Shown here: positions 1 to 9,356 of the stretch, piece after piece
How positions within the stretch are numbered: the first letter of the stretch is position 1
How the letters are laid out: every line of letters starts with the position of its first letter
From: Roseitalea sp. MMSF_3546
GTDB lineage: Bacteria > Pseudomonadota > Alphaproteobacteria > Rhizobiales > Rhizobiaceae
Length of the DNA stretch: 64,000 bases
Direction of reading: 5' to 3'
Assembly: GCF_030732865.1 (NCBI RefSeq)
Contig: NZ_JASHKB010000004.1
Location: forward strand, 120,696-184,695
Program-made: the position numbers and the translations under genes
The notes under the pieces: generated by a model
Databases searched by the model: none
What the model saw: only the letters and a program-made list of their open reading frames with translations
Told to the model about the DNA's origin: nothing

Positions 1-382
1 GGGTTTCGGCATCGGCGGGCTGATCGGCGTCGCATGCCAGCGTCTCGGCGGGGGCTCGGGCGGGCGGCTGCGGATCGGCGGGCACTGCAGCGGCGGGCCG
101 CACGGGCTCGGGCAGATGCAGGGCAGCCAGCGCTACCAGGCCGAAAAGGCTCGCCGAAATCAGCGCGGCGAGCGCCGCGGCCGGCGGGGCCGCTTCAGCG
201 CCCAAGACCAGCGAATAGACACCGGCACCGGCGCAGACCGCAGCCAGGAGCATGGCGAGGATCACGGTGGCCGGGCGCCAGTTCGCGGCAAGGCGCTGGC
301 GATGCGGTCCGGCCGGAGACGACAGCCATGCGCCTTTCGCACCGGCGAGAAGCGGAGCGAACGGCTTTCGTATCGAGGGCAT
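1..382 (-). CDS. Partial two-pass membrane protein, possibly the N-terminus of a CckA-type histidine kinase
   Basis: An open frame starts with ATG at 382 on the minus strand and runs off the left edge, so only 127 codons are visible. Residues about 38-60 (ATVILAMLLAAVCAGAGVY and onward) and 68-90 form two hydrophobic segments. They are followed by a proline/alanine-rich stretch starting at about residue 91. No kinase domain is in view. Two N-terminal membrane segments next to a DUF5330/SufE locus is how I remember the CckA cell-cycle kinase region in Rhizobiales, but that identification is inference. Any membrane sensor or other two-pass protein would fit the visible part. Confidence 0.45.
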   Translation of the reverse strand, partial: MPSIRKPFAPLLAGAKGAWLSSPAGPHRQRLAANWRPATVILAMLLAAVCAGAGVYSLVLGAEAAPPAAALAALISASLFGLVALAALHLPEPVRPAAAVPADPQPPARAPAETLACDADQPADAET

Positions 383-723
383 GAACAAACGCACCGGCAC
401 ACTTTCCGACATGCCGCCGGGCATCGGCGGCACCGGGACAATCCCATGCGAGCGTTTACGAATGGATAAATGCAGCACTCCCAACAGTGCATGGCGGGGC
501 CACCGGCGCCGGGCCGGCGGGGGTTTGCGTGTTATGGTTAACGAAGTCGCAAAGGTGCTAACCGGCGAGAATCGCCACGGTCTTCGACGCGCGTCGAATT
601 TGATGCAAATGTCTGTCAAAGGCGCCCGTTCGTTGCGACCCGGTCTTCATGCGGCGGTGCCAAGATAGGGCCGGGTTGGCCCTTTGCGCATTATGGCGGC
701 AAGGGGTGGCGTGGGGAAATGCC
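383..723. other. Intergenic region, divergent promoters
   Basis: About 340 bp between two divergent genes. It must carry both promoters. I see one GANTC methylation-type site (GAATC, 569-573), which in alphaproteobacteria can mark CcrM/GcrA-controlled promoters, but a single site is weak evidence. I found no convincing ORF and no hairpin with a T-run. Confidence 0.4.
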
Positions 724-1038
724 ATGATCGGATTGCTGCTGCGGACTTTCTTCTGGGCCTTTGTGGCGCTGGTCGCGCTGCCGAGCTTCGTTTCGACGCC
801 GGCGCCCGAAGCGGCGGCCGAGGCGCCGACCCTCGACCGCACCGAGGCGTCGATCGCCGCGCTGCAACTGGCCGGCGGGCTGACATCGGATCTGGGCGAA
901 ATCTGCCATCGCCAGCCCATGGTGTGCGAGAGCGGCCGGGCCCTGGCCGACGCCACACTGGCACGGGCCAGGGAAGGTCTTGCGATCGCACGCGGGGTCG
1001 TGCTCGACGCGGCGCCTTCCGGCACGCCGCAGCCATAG
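724..1038 (+). CDS. DUF5330 family protein
   Basis: A 104-residue protein starting MIGLLLRTFFWAFVALVALP, which is a signal peptide or single membrane anchor. The mature part contains EICHRQPMVCESG with two cysteines spaced like a small disulfide motif, then an Ala/Arg-rich tail. This matches the short DUF5330 proteins I know from Rhizobiales, whose function is unknown. A start 75 bp upstream is possible, but the hydrophobic start at 724 is better because it puts the signal segment at the N-terminus. The neighbour downstream is sufE after about 200 bp, so they may be separate units. Confidence 0.7.
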   Translation: MIGLLLRTFFWAFVALVALPSFVSTPAPEAAAEAPTLDRTEASIAALQLAGGLTSDLGEICHRQPMVCESGRALADATLARAREGLAIARGVVLDAAPSGTPQP

Positions 1039-1243
1039 CGGAGCATCGGCGCGCACGGACGACACGCGGCCGTCACGGCCGGGGATCCTGCTGCCGCCAA
1101 AGGCGACATTGCCAGGGGCGCGTGGCACCTGTTGCCTTGAGCTTGGCCGCCGCCGGCCATATCTTGATTCAAGAGGCGACAGGCGCGGCATCACCGATCT
1201 GCGCGATGTGGCCGAAACGCGAACAACAGCGCATTGGGATTTG

Positions 1244-1684
1244 ATGACCGACACGACCATGGCCCGCGACATCGACGCGATCATCGACGATTTCGACCTG
1301 CTCGAGGACTGGGAGGACAAGTATCGCTATGTGATCGAGCTGGGCCGCGAACTGCCTGAACTCACCGACGAGGAACGCAGCGAGGCCAATCGCGTGCAGG
1401 GCTGCGTCAGCCAGGTATGGCTGGTTGCCGACCGCCTCAACGGGTCGGAGGCGGGCGAGCATCGCGTCGGTTTCCGCGCCGACTCGGACGCGCATATCGT
1501 GCGCGGGCTCGCCTCGATCATGGTCAGCGCGCTTTCGGGAAAACCGGCCGGCGAGATCATCGATTTCGACGCCGAAGCGCTGTTCCGGCGCATCGGGCTC
1601 GACAGCCACCTGACGCCGCAACGCTCCAACGGCCTGCGCTCGATGGTCGACCGTATGAAGGCCGAGGCCCGCGCCGCCCTGTGA
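1244..1684 (+). CDS. sufE: SufE family cysteine desulfuration protein
   Basis: A 146-residue protein. SufE accepts persulfide sulfur from the cysteine desulfurase SufS and passes it to the SufBCD scaffold for Fe-S cluster assembly in the cytoplasm. The family signature is present: the N-terminal helix region DDFDLLEDWEDKYRYVIELG, then RVQGCVSQVWL with acceptor Cys54 in the GCxSxVW context, then a C-terminal helix ending near SNGLRSMV. Length is normal. The start is ATG 1244; an in-frame ATG at 1259 would also leave the domain whole. No suf operon genes flank it, which is common for this stand-alone sufE in Rhizobiales. Confidence 0.93.
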   Translation: MTDTTMARDIDAIIDDFDLLEDWEDKYRYVIELGRELPELTDEERSEANRVQGCVSQVWLVADRLNGSEAGEHRVGFRADSDAHIVRGLASIMVSALSGKPAGEIIDFDAEALFRRIGLDSHLTPQRSNGLRSMVDRMKAEARAAL

Positions 1685-1713
1685 GGCGGTCTGCCCGGAC
1701 CTTGCCGGACCGG

Positions 1714-2514
1714 TCAGGGGCGCATGGCATCGGGGCGATAGTCGGCGCTGCCCCAGTGCCGCGTTCCGCTGCGGCGGGGCGCCGGCGGCGGGTTGTAGTG
1801 GCGGTCGAGCGCTCGCAGGGCCGCCGCGAGCATGACCTTGGCCGAGCGACGCGGCCAGCCGCGTTCGGTTTCCACCTGCTCGAGCCCTTTCAAGAAGCAG
1901 CACACATCGATCAGCACGCCCGCGAATTCCGGGCCGACCGCCTCGAGCGCCGCGTGCAGCCGGGCGCGCGCGTCCAGCGCCCGGTCGCCGAGATCGGCCG
2001 CCCCGGCGGCCGAAGCGGCGCCGGCGCGAACCGTGTGCGCGGGATCCCATGACGCGGTCACCTTCTGACGCAATTGGCCAAATTCGAAATCGGCACGCAA
2101 CCTTTCGCCGGCCGCGCAAAGGTCCTCGTCGATGAGCGCCTGGCCATGGCGGGTTCGTGCCAGTCGCGCAAGCGGCGATTCGGCCGCATTGACGAGGGCG
2201 GGCGCGCCGGGCACGCGGCGCAGGTCGCGGTGCTGGCCGGCATGATCCCCGTCCGCCTTCATCCGGTTCAGGAAGGACCTGCCATCCTCGGTCACGACCA
2301 CAACGGAACTGCCGCACTCGCCGCCAGGGGCGCGATCGAGCCAGCCCGCGCGAACCATCTCGGTCACCATCTCGGTGTCGCATGCAAGGGCTCGGCCGTC
2401 GGTCAGCCGCAGGAGAACCCTGGCGGCGCTGCGGGTCGGTTCGATGCGTGCCGGCCCCGCCCCTGCGATCGCGCCGACCAGCCGTGTGATGCGCCTTTGC
2501 CGACTATCGCTCAT
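1714..2514 (-). CDS. DUF6456 domain protein
   Basis: A 266-residue protein beginning MSDSRQRRITRLVGAI. The N-terminal half looks like a degenerate winged-helix domain (a strand-like VVVVTEDGRSFLNR after an MVRAGWLDR helix). The C-terminal half, around ESPLARLARTR to HYNP, is the DUF6456 region and contains the typical GWPRRSAKVMLAAALRALDRHY end. Function is unknown. The start codon overlaps the upstream helix-turn-helix gene by 11 bp, so the two are translationally linked. The same pair next to mucR is a known Rhizobiales arrangement. Confidence 0.75.
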   Translation of the reverse strand: MSDSRQRRITRLVGAIAGAGPARIEPTRSAARVLLRLTDGRALACDTEMVTEMVRAGWLDRAPGGECGSSVVVVTEDGRSFLNRMKADGDHAGQHRDLRRVPGAPALVNAAESPLARLARTRHGQALIDEDLCAAGERLRADFEFGQLRQKVTASWDPAHTVRAGAASAAGAADLGDRALDARARLHAALEAVGPEFAGVLIDVCCFLKGLEQVETERGWPRRSAKVMLAAALRALDRHYNPPPAPRRSGTRHWGSADYRPDAMRP

Positions 2515-2971
2515 TGGACGCTCCAAGCACCGGCGGAATGGAAAAGGCGATGCGCGCAACCCGCTCGGCCATTGCGACGATCATGTCGAACTCCTCGTCA
2601 TCGCGCAGATCCTCGATCAGATGGCATGCATACACGACGGTGCTCTTGTTGCGCCCGAAGCCGGCGGCAACATCGACCATGCGCAGGCCGAGTGTGACAT
2701 GAGCGATATACATGCCGATCTGCCGGACGCGGGCGACCGGCTTGCCGCTGCGTTCTGGCGATCGCAATTGTCGCCCGCAGACCGAAAACAGCGCCGCCAT
2801 CAGGTCGATCACGCCATCGCACAGGGCCGCCGTCTCCTCCTGCGACAGGGGCCTGCGGTCCGGCCCGCGCCAGTCCCGACCGTTCCAGTCGAGCTCGCCG
2901 GCATCATCGACCACAGCCTCGGGCATGAGGCGACGGAAGCGGTGGGCGATCATGTCGTCCAGTCTGTGCAT
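2504..2971 (-). CDS. Helix-turn-helix protein with DnaA domain IV-like fold
   Basis: A 155-residue protein. Residues about 78-130 (VARVRQIGMYIAHVTLGLRM then VDVAAGFGRNKSTVVYACHLIE) follow the pattern of the C-terminal DNA-binding domain of DnaA: an RQxxMY helix, then a DVAxxFGRxxSTVxxA recognition helix. The ATPase domain of DnaA is missing, so it is a small DNA-binding protein and not the initiator. It probably regulates transcription or competes at DnaA-box-like sites; that is inference. It is the first gene of a two-gene unit with the DUF6456 gene. Confidence 0.75.
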   Translation of the reverse strand: MHRLDDMIAHRFRRLMPEAVVDDAGELDWNGRDWRGPDRRPLSQEETAALCDGVIDLMAALFSVCGRQLRSPERSGKPVARVRQIGMYIAHVTLGLRMVDVAAGFGRNKSTVVYACHLIEDLRDDEEFDMIVAMAERVARIAFSIPPVLGASNER

Positions 2972-3166
2972 TGCGACCTCCGCGTTTGAGGATTTTTTTC
3001 TTATAGCAGGTCGCGACGGGTTTGATAGGAATTTGGTCCTATTTCGGCTTGCGCCATGACATATCGAGGTTTTCCGGCGGATGCATGCGGGGACGAGCCG
3101 AACTTATCGAACCGGCCGAAGGCCCGCCTATCGTCGCGCGGCACGAAGCGAAGGGGTGGCAAGACG

Positions 3167-3490
3167 ATGGAACGGCCGAACGAACCCAACCGGGCGGTGA
3201 CCATGGACGTGGACTGGCTGCTGCGCCGGATGACGGACACGGAGCCGGGCAGGCTGGAGAACGCGCCCGCTGCAAGCAAGCGTCAATGGCTGACGATCGT
3301 CGAGCGGCACCTTGCACGCGAGCGCAACAAGGGCCTGGCCCGGCACTGGAGCTACAGCCTCAACCGCCATATTGCCCTGAAAGCGGCGCGCGACCGGCTG
3401 CGCGGCATGCTCGCCGCCGGCGCGGACCGCGCCGGCCCCGATGGTTCAGCCGGTCGTCGGCCGCGGCAAAGCGCGCGCAGGCATCCATAG
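3167..3490 (+). CDS. Small hypothetical protein
   Basis: A 107-residue basic protein, MERPNEPNRAVTMDVDWLLR at the start. The middle, about residues 38-75, is rich in Arg, Lys and Trp and could form helices (RQWLTIVERHLARERNKGL). No family recognised. It lies in the divergent gap between the DnaA-C-like gene and mucR. A longer in-frame start at 3056 exists but adds non-conserved-looking Arg/Pro sequence. It may be a genuine small gene or a chance high-GC ORF. Confidence 0.45.
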   Translation: MERPNEPNRAVTMDVDWLLRRMTDTEPGRLENAPAASKRQWLTIVERHLARERNKGLARHWSYSLNRHIALKAARDRLRGMLAAGADRAGPDGSAGRRPRQSARRHP

Positions 3491-3560
3491 CGGCCTGCGC
3501 GCCTGGCCGATGCGGCCGTCGGGCAGACAGCGGCGAAAAGACGAACCGGGGGCCGGCGGG

Positions 3561-3998
3561 CTACTTGCTCTTTGCGCGTGCGCCCGGCTTGCGGCCCAGG
3601 CCCATCTTGCGGGCAAGCTTCGAGCGCTGCTCGGCATAGGACGGCGCCACCATCGGATAATCGGCGGGAAGCCCCCACTTCTCGCGATATTCCTGCGGTG
3701 TCAGACCGTAATGGCTCATCAGATGGCGCTTGAGCGACTTGAACTTCTTACCGTCTTCAAGACAGATGATGTAGTCGCGCGTCACCGAGCGCTTCGGATT
3801 GACCGCCGGCGTCGGTTTGGCTTCCGGCTCGGCTTCGGCACCTGCCGTCGTCTTGCCCAGTGCATTGTGCACCTGCGAGATCAGAGTCGGAAGATCGCCC
3901 GCAGCAACCGGATTGTTGCCCACATAGGCGGACACGACCTCAGCCGTCAGTTCGACGAGCAGGCTGGAATCGGTGTCGTGTTTTCTATCGGTTTCCAA
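3561..3998 (-). CDS. mucR: MucR/Ros family transcriptional regulator
   Basis: A 145-residue regulator. MucR proteins bind AT-rich DNA with T-A steps, oligomerise through the N-terminal half and control exopolysaccharide, motility and cell-cycle genes. The zinc-finger region reads DYIICLEDGKKFKSLKRHL and continues to a second His in MSHYG. The first Cys (79), His92 and His96 are kept, but the second Cys of the classic C2H2 finger is Asp82. That substitution is known in many rhizobial MucR proteins. The C-terminus has the family's typical REKWGLPADYPMVAPSYAE stretch and an Arg/Lys tail. It probably regulates itself from the AT-rich region upstream, and the exopolysaccharide cluster in this window is a natural target. 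Confidence 0.95.
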   Translation of the reverse strand: METDRKHDTDSSLLVELTAEVVSAYVGNNPVAAGDLPTLISQVHNALGKTTAGAEAEPEAKPTPAVNPKRSVTRDYIICLEDGKKFKSLKRHLMSHYGLTPQEYREKWGLPADYPMVAPSYAEQRSKLARKMGLGRKPGARAKSK

Positions 3999-4310
3999 CG
4001 GATAACCCCTTCTTGTCTTCTGAAGATTGGAAATTTGGACCGCTTGCAGGCTTCACTTTCAAACTTAAGCGATATCGAGTGTTCAATAGCCCATTAATAG
4101 TAGAGTTGCAACAGGCAGAACAGCTCGCATGCGCCATGGTTATCATGCCAGCAAGACGACCGGCGACAACCTGAACGCGCAACAAATGCGGCAAGCTGTA
4201 CACATTTGTTGACTTGCCCGCGCGCCGCATTCTTCCCCCATATGGGAACGGCCGATTACAAAAAATAGATCGCCCTGTACTAAACCTTGCAATGCGTGTT
4301 CACGATTGCG
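3999..4310. promoter_or_regulatory. AT-rich region upstream of mucR
   Basis: About 310 bp between the end of mrpD and the start of mucR, clearly richer in A and T than the surrounding genes. There are no credible ORFs. It is the mucR promoter region and contains many T-A steps, the kind of DNA MucR proteins bind, so autoregulation is likely. It also contains a 9-bp inverted repeat (listed separately). I saw no gene for MrpE, F or G here. Confidence 0.55.
4180..4211. repeat. Perfect 9-bp inverted repeat, candidate operator
   Basis: CAACAAATG at 4180-4188 is repeated in inverted form as CATTTGTTG at 4203-4211, with 14 bp between. It is AT-rich and has no following T-run, so it looks more like a protein-binding site than a terminator. 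It lies about 180 bp upstream of the mucR start. Confidence 0.4.
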
Positions 4311-5909
4311 CTACTGAACAGTGAGCGCAGGCGTCGTCGCCGTCCCGTCCCCGAATACCGCATCGATATAGCCCGTGGGCTGCATCAACTCGAAGGCTAT
4401 TCTGTCCGAAACCTTGATGAATGGCTCGGGATAGACGCCGGCAATGACGGTCAGGGCCGTCAGGGCGATCAGGATCGGGTAGGCGGACCGGCCCATCGTG
4501 CCTGCCTGACCGATAACGCCCTGTTCGCCAGGTTCGAACTGGGAGGGACGCCAGAACGCCAGCGTGAAGAGCCGCATGAGCGCGATGGTCGTCACGAGGC
4601 CCGAGACCAGGATCGCCGCCGCCAGCCACCAGACGCCGACATCGATGGAGGCCTTGACCAGATAGATCTTCGGCCAGAGCCCGGACAGTGGCGGCAGGCC
4701 GGCCACCGACAGGCACAGAACCAGCGCAATGGCCGCCAGCCAGGGCATCTGCGTGTACAGCCCGCCGGCGCGCGCCAGATCGAAAGTGCCGGTCTTTGCG
4801 CCGACGACGCCGACGAGAAGATAGAGCGCGGTCATCACGATCATGGAATGGACGGTGTAAAAGGCGGTGCCGGACAGGCCCGTCGCGCTGCCGAGCGCCA
4901 GGCCGGCCAGCATGATGCCGATGCCGGAAATGACGAGATAGCCCAGGATGCGGCGCATGTCGGTCTGCGCCAGCGCGCCGAGCGCGCCCAGCATCATGGT
5001 TGCCGCCGCCACCACGCCGATCGCCACGGCCAGGTCGACGCGGTCGCCCGGGAAGATGGTCATGAAGATGCGCAAGAGCGCATAGACGCCGACCTTGGTC
5101 AGCAGACCGGCAAAGACCGCCGAAACCGCGATCCGCGGCGTGTGATAGGAGGCGGGCAGCCAGAAGTTGAGCGGAAAGGCGGCCACCTTCATGGCAAAGG
5201 CGAAGAAGAACAGCGCGGCGATGGTCAGGCGCGGGCCGACCTGGTCCATTTCGGCGGCCTTGCGGGCGATGTCGGCCATGTTGAGCGTGCCGAACAGGCC
5301 GTAGACATAGGCGACGGCAACCAGGAAGAGCGTCGTGGCAACCAGGTTGAGGAAGGCGTATTTGGTGGCGCCGTCAAGCTGCTCGGGACGCGAGCCGAGC
5401 ACGAGAAGACCGAAAGACCCCAGCAGCAGCACCTCGAACCAGACATACAGGTTGAAGATGTCGCCGGTCAGGAAGGCGCAGGCGACGCCGGCCAGCATCA
5501 TCAGCAGGAACGGATAGAAGCCGTAGCGCCTTTCGGTGTTGTCGGCTTCGCGCACCGCATAGATGCCCACGGCAAGCCCGACGATGCCGGTTGCCAGCGC
5601 CAGTGTCGCGCCCAGCATGTCGGCGGTGAAGGTGATTCCGAATGGCGGCAGCCAGCGGCCCATCGCCATGACCACCGTGCCGGACGTCAGCACATGGACG
5701 AAAAGGCCGATCTTGCTCGCCAGCATGAGCGCCAGACCGGTGAGCGCCAGGGCGGGCTGGCCGGCGGTGTTCTTGCGCGTCATCAGGCACAGCGCGGCAA
5801 AGGCAAAGCCGAGCACGAGCGGGGCGACCACCAGCCAGTCGGCCAGCGGCGGCGTCTGCATGACGAGCGCATCGGACAGCACGATCTGTGGTCTTGCCGT
5901 TTCGGCCAT
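4311..5909 (-). CDS. mrpD: Mrp-type Na+/H+ antiporter subunit D
   Basis: A 532-residue membrane protein of the complex I ND4/NuoM-like family (PF00361 type), with about 14 hydrophobic segments. Family features visible are the charged helix near AFAMKVAAFPLNFWLPASYH, the conserved Lys of TKVGVYALLR, and the LCLSVAGLPPLSGLWPKIYLVKA segment. With subunit A it forms the proton/cation path of the multi-subunit antiporter in the inner membrane. It is the last gene of this mrp operon: 23 bp after mrpC and then about 300 bp of non-coding DNA, where E, F and G would be expected. Confidence 0.94.
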   Translation of the reverse strand: MAETARPQIVLSDALVMQTPPLADWLVVAPLVLGFAFAALCLMTRKNTAGQPALALTGLALMLASKIGLFVHVLTSGTVVMAMGRWLPPFGITFTADMLGATLALATGIVGLAVGIYAVREADNTERRYGFYPFLLMMLAGVACAFLTGDIFNLYVWFEVLLLGSFGLLVLGSRPEQLDGATKYAFLNLVATTLFLVAVAYVYGLFGTLNMADIARKAAEMDQVGPRLTIAALFFFAFAMKVAAFPLNFWLPASYHTPRIAVSAVFAGLLTKVGVYALLRIFMTIFPGDRVDLAVAIGVVAAATMMLGALGALAQTDMRRILGYLVISGIGIMLAGLALGSATGLSGTAFYTVHSMIVMTALYLLVGVVGAKTGTFDLARAGGLYTQMPWLAAIALVLCLSVAGLPPLSGLWPKIYLVKASIDVGVWWLAAAILVSGLVTTIALMRLFTLAFWRPSQFEPGEQGVIGQAGTMGRSAYPILIALTALTVIAGVYPEPFIKVSDRIAFELMQPTGYIDAVFGDGTATTPALTVQ

Positions 5910-5932
5910 GTCGGTGCTCGATGTCCCTTGTC

Positions 5933-6310
5933 TCAGTAGCCCAGCGGCGGCACCGGCTCGTCGCGCGGTTCGGCGCGGCGCATCTCCTCGGTGTCGTCGG
6001 TGCCCAGTTCCTGATAGGAGCGCATGACCAGGACCAGCAGAAACGCAAACAGCGAAAAGGCGATGACGATCGCGGTCAGCACCAGCGCCTGCGGCAGACC
6101 GTTGGCGATGTCGGGCGTGCCGACATAGGCATCGGGCGGGATCAGCGGCGGCGTCTCGCGCGTGATGCGGCCCATGGTGAACAAGGTCAGATTGACGCCG
6201 TTGGAAAACAGCGCCGCGCCAAGAAGGATGCGGATGATGTATTGCGACAACATCAGATAGATCGAGACGGCGAAATACAGCCCGCCGAGAAATGCCATGG
6301 CCGTTTCCAT
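5933..6310 (-). CDS. mrpC: Mrp-type Na+/H+ antiporter subunit C
   Basis: A 125-residue, three-helix protein of the NuoK-like family. It starts [20 protein letters not shown] and carries the conserved RILLGAALFSNGVNLTLF and ALVLTAIVIAFSLFAF segments with the family's Gly/Asn and Thr-Ala-Ile-Val-Ile pattern. Its ATG shares one base with the mrpB stop codon (TGATG), so translation is coupled. The hydrophilic tail ends in acidic and Arg residues on the cytoplasmic side. Part of the inner-membrane cation/proton exchange complex. Confidence 0.95.
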   Translation of the reverse strand: METAMAFLGGLYFAVSIYLMLSQYIIRILLGAALFSNGVNLTLFTMGRITRETPPLIPPDAYVGTPDIANGLPQALVLTAIVIAFSLFAFLLVLVMRSYQELGTDDTEEMRRAEPRDEPVPPLGY

Positions 6311-6729
6311 CAGCCGCGATCCCTTTCCTCGAGGGCGAGCGCGATCGAGGCTATGGTGCCGACCACGACGAGATAGACCCCGATATCGAAGATGAGCGTG
6401 GTCGACAGTTTCAGCTCGACGCCTAGCACCGTCGGATAGATCCAAAGGCCGGTCATGTAGGGCACGCCGGCAAACAGCGAGAACATGCCCGCCATGGCGG
6501 CGATGAACAGGCCGAAACCGGCGATCGCCATGGGATGAAAGCGCAAGGCGCGCCGCACGGGCGAGACGCCGCAGGCAACGCCATAGACCGCCAGGGCCGA
6601 GGCGGCGATCAGCCCGCCGATGAAGCCGCCGCCGGGCTCGTTGTGACCGCGCAGCAGCACGAAGATGGAATAGAGGACCATCAGGGCCGTCAGATACGGA
6701 GCGATGGAACCGAAGATGACCGTGCGCAT
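6310..6729 (-). CDS. mrpB: Mrp-type Na+/H+ antiporter subunit B
   Basis: A 139-residue protein with four predicted membrane segments. It contains the MnhB family signature [19 protein letters not shown] after the first helix and a long final helix ([20 protein letters not shown]) ending in a charged tail. It overlaps mrpC by one base and lies 5 bp after mrpA, in a tightly packed operon. Subunit B is required for assembly of the antiporter in known Mrp systems. Confidence 0.95.
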   Translation of the reverse strand: MRTVIFGSIAPYLTALMVLYSIFVLLRGHNEPGGGFIGGLIAASALAVYGVACGVSPVRRALRFHPMAIAGFGLFIAAMAGMFSLFAGVPYMTGLWIYPTVLGVELKLSTTLIFDIGVYLVVVGTIASIALALEERDRG

Positions 6730-6734
6730 CGCCC

Positions 6735-9104
6735 TCAGACCTCCATGCCGGCCACGGGCCTGGCCTCGGACTTGCCGACGGGCGGGCTCGCCGGCCGGGC
6801 GCCGCGGCGCGAAACCACCCGCAACAGCGCCAGGATCGCAAGGCCGGCGATCATGACCACGCCGATCTCGCCGAAGGTGTCCACGCCGCGGAAGTCGACC
6901 AGGATCACGTTCACCACGTTGCGGCCCTGCGCTATGGTGTAGGAATACTGGTTGAAGAAATCGGTCAGCGTGCGGTCGAACTCGGTCTCGAGCACTTGCA
7001 GCGTGATCATGGTCAGCGCGCTTGCGCAGGCGAGCGCGATGGTGCCGTCAAACAGGGTCTGGCCGGCCGAACGGTGATCTTGCGGCGACAGGCGCAGGCG
7101 GATCATGGCGAGCGCCAGAATGACGACGGTCAGCGTTTCGACCATGAACTGGGTGAAGGACAGGTCCGGCGCGCCCATCAGCATGAACAGCACCGCCAGC
7201 GCAAAGCCCTGAATGCCGAGCGTGACGATTGCAGTGAGCCGGTTGGCGGCTCGGACGACGGCGATCAGGCCGGCGGCAGCGATCAGGATGACGACCCACT
7301 CATAGCCGTAAAGGTCCGGGAAGGCCGGCATTTGCGGCCATTCGCCGCCCGCCGCCATGGCGCGCCAAAGCCAGGCCGCGAGCAGCACGAAGGTCGCGGT
7401 CATGTAGAACTCCATGCGCCCGTTCTGCAGCGTGCGGGTCAGCGCCGTGGAGCCGATGACGAGGCCGCGCATGGCCTGGTCGAAACCGTGGTCGGGGCCC
7501 CAGCCGATCGTCGCGAGCAGCCAGGCCATGGCCGCGCGCAGATGCACAAGCGCGAAATAAAGCGCAATGCCAAGCCCAACGGTGACCAGCGACAGCGTCA
7601 GCGCCAGGCCGGGTTTGGGAATGATGCCGATTGTGATCTGCAGCGGCGTGCCGGCGACCGCGCTCGCCATCGGGCTGGAGACGAGGGCGTGAAACAGGCC
7701 CGAGAACAGCGCCGCGATCAGGCTGGTGGCGGCGAGCACCACCGGCCCGGCGACCATCAGCACCGGCGCCTCGTGGGCGGCCTTGGGCGTTGCGACCTTT
7801 TCGCCCAGGAACGGCTTGAGCGCGACGGCAAATCCGATCACCAGCATCAGCGCATTGCCGATGATCGCGGTAACGGTGATCGCCAGCGACCAGGGATCGG
7901 CGGCGGCGATGCCGTAATAGATCTCCTCCTTGGCGAGGAAGCCGACAAACGGTGGCAGACCGGCCATGGAAAAGGCCGAAAGCAGCGCCGCGCCGAAGGT
8001 GATCGGCATCGCCGCCATCAGCCCGCCAAGGGCGGTGACGTCGCGCGTGCCGGCCTCGTGGTCGACATTGCCGGCGGCCATGAACAGCGCGCCCTTGAAC
8101 AGCGAATGGGCGACCAGATAGAGCACCGCCCCCTCGATCGCCTTTTCGGTGCCAAAGCCCGTCAGCATGACAAGCAGGCCAAGCGAGGCGACGGTGGTAT
8201 AGGCGAGCATCAACTTGAGGTCGGTCTGGCGGACGGCCAGGAAGGTGCCGACGATCAGCGTGGTGCCGCCGAAGACGGGCAGGATCGTCTCCCAGGCGAC
8301 CGTCTCGCCGAGCACCGGATTGAGCCGCATGAGCAGGTAGACGCCCGCCTTTACCATCGTGGCCGAGTGAAGATAGGCCGAAACGGGCGTCGGCGCTTCC
8401 ATGGCATTGGGCAGCCAGAAGTGCAGCGGGAACTGCGCCGACTTGCTGAACGCGCCGCCGAGCACCAGGATCAGCGCGGCAAGGTAGAACGGGCTCTGGC
8501 GGACCAGATCGCCCGATGCGAGCAGCAGCGAGAATTCGCTGACGCCGGTGATGTTCCAGATGAAGATCAGCCCGGCCAGCAGGATCAGCCCGCCGCCGCC
8601 GGTGACGACGAGCGCCTGCATTGCGGCGCGGCGCGAGCGCTCGGCCCCATGCTTGAAGCCGATCAGCAGGAACGAGGTGATCGAGGTCAGCTCCCAGAAC
8701 ACGAAGAACATGAAGAAGCTGTCGGACAGGACCAGCCCCTGCATGGCGCCCATGAACATCAGGATGAAGGACAGGAAACGCCCCTGCTGGGGATGGCCCT
8801 TCATGTAACCGCCGGCATAGAGCACGATCAGCGTGCCGATACCCGAGATCAGCAGAGCGAAGGTGAGCGACAGCCCGTCGATCAGCCAGGAGAAATTGAC
8901 ATTGAAGGAGGGAATCCACTGCACGCCGCCGGTGACGCGCGCCCCGGCGGCGATGTCGTCGAGAAACCCCAGGAAGTGGATGAAGACCAGCGCCGGAACC
9001 AGCGCCAGCGCCCAGGCGGCGTGATGGCGCAGGTAACGCACCAGCACGGGAGCAAGGACCGCGGCGAAGAAAGGCGCAAAAAAGGCGAGAAACGTCAGAT
9101 CCAT
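6735..9104 (-). CDS. mrpA: Mrp-type Na+/H+ antiporter subunit A
   Basis: A 789-residue polytopic membrane protein. Residues about 1-480 are NuoL/ND5-like (motifs [52 protein letters not shown] and [16 protein letters not shown]). The C-terminal part, from about residue 600, has the DUF4040/MbhD-like stretch ([19 protein letters not shown]) and an MbhE-like end with [12 protein letters not shown]. This is the normal MrpA layout and length. It is the first gene of the mrp operon, with about 250 bp before it that should hold the promoter. The complex exports sodium in exchange for protons and helps with alkaline and salt stress. Confidence 0.96.
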   Translation of the reverse strand: MDLTFLAFFAPFFAAVLAPVLVRYLRHHAAWALALVPALVFIHFLGFLDDIAAGARVTGGVQWIPSFNVNFSWLIDGLSLTFALLISGIGTLIVLYAGGYMKGHPQQGRFLSFILMFMGAMQGLVLSDSFFMFFVFWELTSITSFLLIGFKHGAERSRRAAMQALVVTGGGGLILLAGLIFIWNITGVSEFSLLLASGDLVRQSPFYLAALILVLGGAFSKSAQFPLHFWLPNAMEAPTPVSAYLHSATMVKAGVYLLMRLNPVLGETVAWETILPVFGGTTLIVGTFLAVRQTDLKLMLAYTTVASLGLLVMLTGFGTEKAIEGAVLYLVAHSLFKGALFMAAGNVDHEAGTRDVTALGGLMAAMPITFGAALLSAFSMAGLPPFVGFLAKEEIYYGIAAADPWSLAITVTAIIGNALMLVIGFAVALKPFLGEKVATPKAAHEAPVLMVAGPVVLAATSLIAALFSGLFHALVSSPMASAVAGTPLQITIGIIPKPGLALTLSLVTVGLGIALYFALVHLRAAMAWLLATIGWGPDHGFDQAMRGLVIGSTALTRTLQNGRMEFYMTATFVLLAAWLWRAMAAGGEWPQMPAFPDLYGYEWVVILIAAAGLIAVVRAANRLTAIVTLGIQGFALAVLFMLMGAPDLSFTQFMVETLTVVILALAMIRLRLSPQDHRSAGQTLFDGTIALACASALTMITLQVLETEFDRTLTDFFNQYSYTIAQGRNVVNVILVDFRGVDTFGEIGVVMIAGLAILALLRVVSRRGARPASPPVGKSEARPVAGMEV

Positions 9105-9356
9105 CGGGTCTTGGCGTGTATCCTGAAGCGCCTTGTCCGGAAAACGAAGACAAATCGCGGAGCGGTTCTTGTCGTTGGCGCGGATTTAGAGGCCAAGCCA
9201 TTGAGAGGCAAGACAGATCGGACGGGTATCGGCGCTTTTCAATGACAATTGCGACGAATTGCCCCCTTGGCGCAACGTCAGCGGGCCCGTGTTGTCGGCG
9301 CCGCGCTTGCCGCGCGGGCCATCGGCGCCTATTTCCGGTTAGCCAAGGAGACCCGC

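Noticed and set aside
4209..4250. TTGACT-type -35 on the plus strand
   Set aside because: No gene follows on that strand and no good -10 is spaced correctly.
4287..5939. 550-codon plus-strand frame opposite mrpD
   Set aside because: Shadow of a real gene in high-GC DNA: low-complexity Arg/Gln/His-rich translation, no family, opposite strand fully explained by mrpD and mrpC.
6996..9245. 749-codon plus-strand frame opposite mrpA
   Set aside because: Same reason; mrpA on the minus strand has a full membrane-protein pattern and the antisense has none.
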